A stretch of DNA of 7,468 nucleotides from positions 1 to 7,468 of the forward strand of contig DAOUPL010000041.1 in assembly GCA_030626185.1 (NCBI GenBank). The letters are read 5' to 3'. Both the position numbers and the translations under genes were made by a program. The notes beneath the pieces were generated by a model that did not search any database, had not been told where the DNA came from, and worked only from the letters and a program-made list of their open reading frames with translations. Positions 6,139 through 7,468 of the stretch are shown in pieces; within the stretch, counting starts at the first letter, position 1, and the number at the start of each line of letters is the position of its first letter. The stretch is from a bacterium (lineage in GTDB: Bacteria > Babelota > Babeliae > Babelales > Vermiphilaceae).

Positions 6139-6203
6139 AAAATCCTTTATGTTAAACGCCTTGCAATTAGATTTACTTTATCACCTTCAACGATAACTTC
6201 AAC
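6139..6203 (-). repeat. Pseudopilin 3' end, copy C (parent of the two relic copies)
   Basis: This 65-base segment is the real 3' end of the pseudopilin-like gene (VEVIVEGDKVNLIARRLT, TAA) plus the ribosome-binding region of the first ankyrin gene. Related segments recur at 5114-5178 and 4617-4681, each immediately before another ankyrin start. This copy is inferred to be the source because only here is the rest of the gene intact. Confidence 0.85.
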
Positions 6204-6467
6204 TGAATCATCTGTATCTTTTACAAGTTGATACACTCCATCACCAAGTTTTTGTAACTCTTTTTTATTGTTCTGGCACCAGCGTGCAAGCAACGTATGT
6301 TTTGTCTGTTTTGTAACATCACGGTGCTTTTGTTGCCCATACAAAACAACAATATCAAACAGTGTGCGATGTTGGTGTAATACATAATATGAGCTTAGTG
6401 CAAAAATGGTTGTCATAAGCACAATAACTAACAAAAATGAACCGTGTTTGTTTTGTTTATACACCAC
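6147..6467 (-). CDS. Small pseudopilin-like protein, third of three (GspK/PilX-like position)
   Basis: The 106-residue product has a prepilin-type N-terminus: a short basic leader (MVYKQNKHG), then a hydrophobic helix SFLLVIVLMTTIFALSSYYVL (about 10-30). If cleaved after G9, residue +5 is V and not E, as in GspK-type tip pseudopilins. The rest is small and polar, with VYQLVKDTDDSVEVIVEGDK near the end. It is much shorter than GspK (around 300 residues), so PilX-like or simply minor pseudopilin is safer. The start is a GTG at 6465-6467 (a second GTG follows at once), overlapping the end of the preceding gene by 11 bases, which suggests translational coupling. Its 3' end is the sequence later duplicated in front of the other two ankyrin genes. 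Identification rests on the N-terminal helix and on gene order. Confidence 0.7.
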   Translation of the reverse strand: MVYKQNKHGSFLLVIVLMTTIFALSSYYVLHQHRTLFDIVVLYGQQKHRDVTKQTKHTLLARWCQNNKKELQKLGDGVYQLVKDTDDSVEVIVEGDKVNLIARRLT

Positions 6468-6945
6468 GCGGCACCACCGATCGTGTAATTGTGTGATTGT
6501 GATACGTTAGCTGAATGGCAATGCTGCTTGTGTCATCATCAATTGTTTGTTGTATAAAAAGAAGGTGTGCTGAGACTGGTAACAACGTTGTGGTGTGCCC
6601 ACGCTTCCATTTATTTTGTGTAACATTAAACTTTTTTATTGTTCGGCTTAATGCGCCATTTTTTGTTTGCCAACTAATTAATGCATTATTACTTTTGTAC
6701 ACAATATGATTACGCTTAAATGTCTGCCACAAATTAACATTTTGTGGAGCATAATAAAGATCGCGTGCAATAGCGTCAAGCAATAAATGTGTATCCACGA
6801 CATGTTGCACTTCACTCGAACGCGCAAAAAAATGTGTTGTTAGCCGTATAAGCGCTTGTGCAGAAAGTATTACAATAGTTGTGCACATAGTTAGATAGAC
6901 CATAAAAGAGATGAGCGAAAAACCTCGTTTATTAGTTGTTTTCAT
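6457..6945 (-). CDS. Minor pseudopilin, second of three (GspJ/PilW-like)
   Basis: The 162-residue product has a textbook prepilin peptidase site: MKTTNKRG followed by FSLISFMVYLTM, then a hydrophobic helix to about residue 30. Position +5 is S (S13), where most pilins have E. The body fits GspJ/PilW-like proteins: a helical segment with LLLDAIARDLYYAP (about 54-67), then a strand-rich part with ALISWQTKNGALSRTIKK, and an ending near TRSVVPRGV. Such proteins sit at the tip of the type II secretion pseudopilus or type IV pilus. The ATG at 6943-6945 has GGAG six bases upstream; an in-frame start at 6993 would bury the leader behind 16 extra residues and is rejected. It overlaps the preceding gene by 14 bases and the next by 11. 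Confidence 0.8.
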   Translation of the reverse strand: MKTTNKRGFSLISFMVYLTMCTTIVILSAQALIRLTTHFFARSSEVQHVVDTHLLLDAIARDLYYAPQNVNLWQTFKRNHIVYKSNNALISWQTKNGALSRTIKKFNVTQNKWKRGHTTTLLPVSAHLLFIQQTIDDDTSSIAIQLTYHNHTITRSVVPRGV

Positions 6946-7336
6946 AAAACACTCCAGTAACAACAGTGTATTGATGATCACCATTTTTATCACCCCATGA
7001 TGCGGTAATTTCTACAGGCACGTAACGCACTATCTCGTTACTTTTAATAATTGGATTATAAAACGATAATTGTGCACGACTATTTTTTTCTTTCCAAGTA
7101 ATGGTAATTGGATCATGAATTGCGATGCCATGCAATGCAAGTTGGTTTTGTTGTATGCGTTGTGCATAATCAAGTGCACAATTAATCGCGGTTAATCGTT
7201 TTTGTATACGATGAGAACACATATGCAATGTCACACACGTGCGTGCGAAAAACAAAATACTTATTGTTGCAATCAGTAAAATAATGAGCGCCTGAATTAA
7301 GAGCCCACCCGAATAATTATGTTTATTTTGTGACAA
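6932..7336 (-). CDS. Minor pseudopilin, first of three (GspI/PilV-like)
   Basis: The 134-residue frame has a short leader (MSQNKHNYSG), then GLLIQALIILLIATISILFFA as the N-terminal helix. Cleavage after G10 puts Q at +5 in place of the usual E. The C-terminal half is strand-rich with VPVEITASWGDKNGDHQYTVVTGV, typical of GspI/PilV-like minor pseudopilins. Order and overlaps with the next two genes support an I-J-K or V-W-X set. The start is uncertain. The frame can begin at TTG 7336, which has no ribosome-binding site. A better start, ATG 7354-7356 with AAGGA seven bases upstream and directly after the previous stop codon, is in another frame and would need a -1 shift within a seven-T run (7341-7335). 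Confidence 0.75.
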   Translation of the reverse strand: MSQNKHNYSGGLLIQALIILLIATISILFFARTCVTLHMCSHRIQKRLTAINCALDYAQRIQQNQLALHGIAIHDPITITWKEKNSRAQLSFYNPIIKSNEIVRYVPVEITASWGDKNGDHQYTVVTGVFYENN

Positions 7337-7356
7337 AAAAACCAGGGCAAACGCAT
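7335..7356 (-). other. Out-of-frame ATG start and seven-T run ahead of the first pseudopilin
   Basis: Reading leftwards on the minus strand, AAGGA (7368-7364), a TAG stop (7359-7357) and ATG (7356-7354) form a strong operon-type start. From it the frame reads MRLPWFFCHKI and stops at 7297. Moving back one base within T7 (7341-7335) joins MRLPWFF to LSQNKHNYSG and the pseudopilin helix. This is either a homopolymer error, a genuine frameshift mutation, or slippage-dependent expression. Confidence 0.5.
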
Positions 7357-7468
7357 CTAATTTTCCTTTAATCCAATAAGATGTGCAATATAACTCTCAT
7401 CTAATGCGGCTTGAAAGCGTTTTCTTCGCAAACTTTTTTTATTTAGCTTGTCGCGCCTTAACATGCTA
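7357..7468 (-). CDS. C-terminal end of an unidentified basic protein (partial)
   Basis: The frame enters from the right edge and gives 36 codons to a TAG at 7359-7357, including MLRRDKLNKKSLRRKRFQAA and ESYIAHLIGLKEN. It is rich in K and R, then amphipathic. The fragment is too short to assign. An in-frame ATG at 7464 exists, so a 35-residue protein is possible, but truncation of a longer gene at the window edge is more likely. It directly abuts the ATG at 7356, which suggests it belongs to the pseudopilin operon and may be another secretion-system component. Confidence 0.55.
   Translation of the reverse strand, partial: SMLRRDKLNKKSLRRKRFQAALDESYIAHLIGLKEN

Noticed and set aside
4617..6203. 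The three ~65-base repeats as a CRISPR-like array
   Set aside because: The spacing is hundreds of bases and filled by ankyrin genes, and the repeats encode a homologous pseudopilin tail.
6515..6709. Plus-strand frame of 64 codons rich in hydrophobic and Cys residues opposite the second pseudopilin
   Set aside because: It is antisense to a gene with a clear prepilin signature and has no ribosome-binding site.

Overview
The window looks like part of a small, AT-rich bacterial genome with tightly packed, co-oriented genes. Nearly all genes lie on the minus strand; one clear gene lies on the plus strand. The mix of housekeeping replication genes, type II secretion / type IV pilus-like minor pseudopilins and exported ankyrin-repeat proteins suggests a host-associated or intracellular bacterium. 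Candidatus Dependentiae (TM6/Babeliae) is my best guess, but this is inference from gene content only; no phylogenetic marker was compared.

Left part (1-2660): a probable C-terminal scrap of a plus-strand gene is followed by a GC-rich element of mutually exclusive hairpins (67-112). Then comes a minus-strand operon, transcribed right to left: rplI (ribosomal protein L9), dnaB (replicative helicase, with a TTG start) and ruvC (Holliday junction resolvase). The junctions are 11 and 19 nt. A plausible -10 box for the operon lies at 2577-2582, back to back with a plus-strand gene (2679-3125) for a small exported, glycine-rich, basic-tailed protein of unknown function.

Right part (3142-7468): one long minus-strand array, transcribed from the right edge leftwards. 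It holds the end of an unidentified basic protein, then three overlapping genes for pseudopilin-like proteins in the order GspI/PilV-like, GspJ/PilW-like and GspK/PilX-like. Directly behind them come three exported ankyrin-repeat genes. The third pseudopilin stop codon is fused to the Shine-Dalgarno sequence of the first ankyrin gene, so machinery and ankyrin proteins appear co-expressed. A Sec signal peptide plus linkage to pseudopilins makes the ankyrin proteins candidate substrates of this secretion system (inference).

The main structural discovery is that the ankyrin array grew by tandem duplication that carried along the 3' end of the upstream pseudopilin gene. The second and third ankyrin genes are each preceded by a headless copy of that tail (conserved core VE-x-IVEGDK, about 65 bp). 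The middle ankyrin copy is broken: its signal-peptide start is separated by a frameshift from its ankyrin part, and the break region holds a perfect 32-bp inverted repeat with a 7-nt loop. A second possible frame problem, a run of seven T residues, sits at the start of the first pseudopilin gene.
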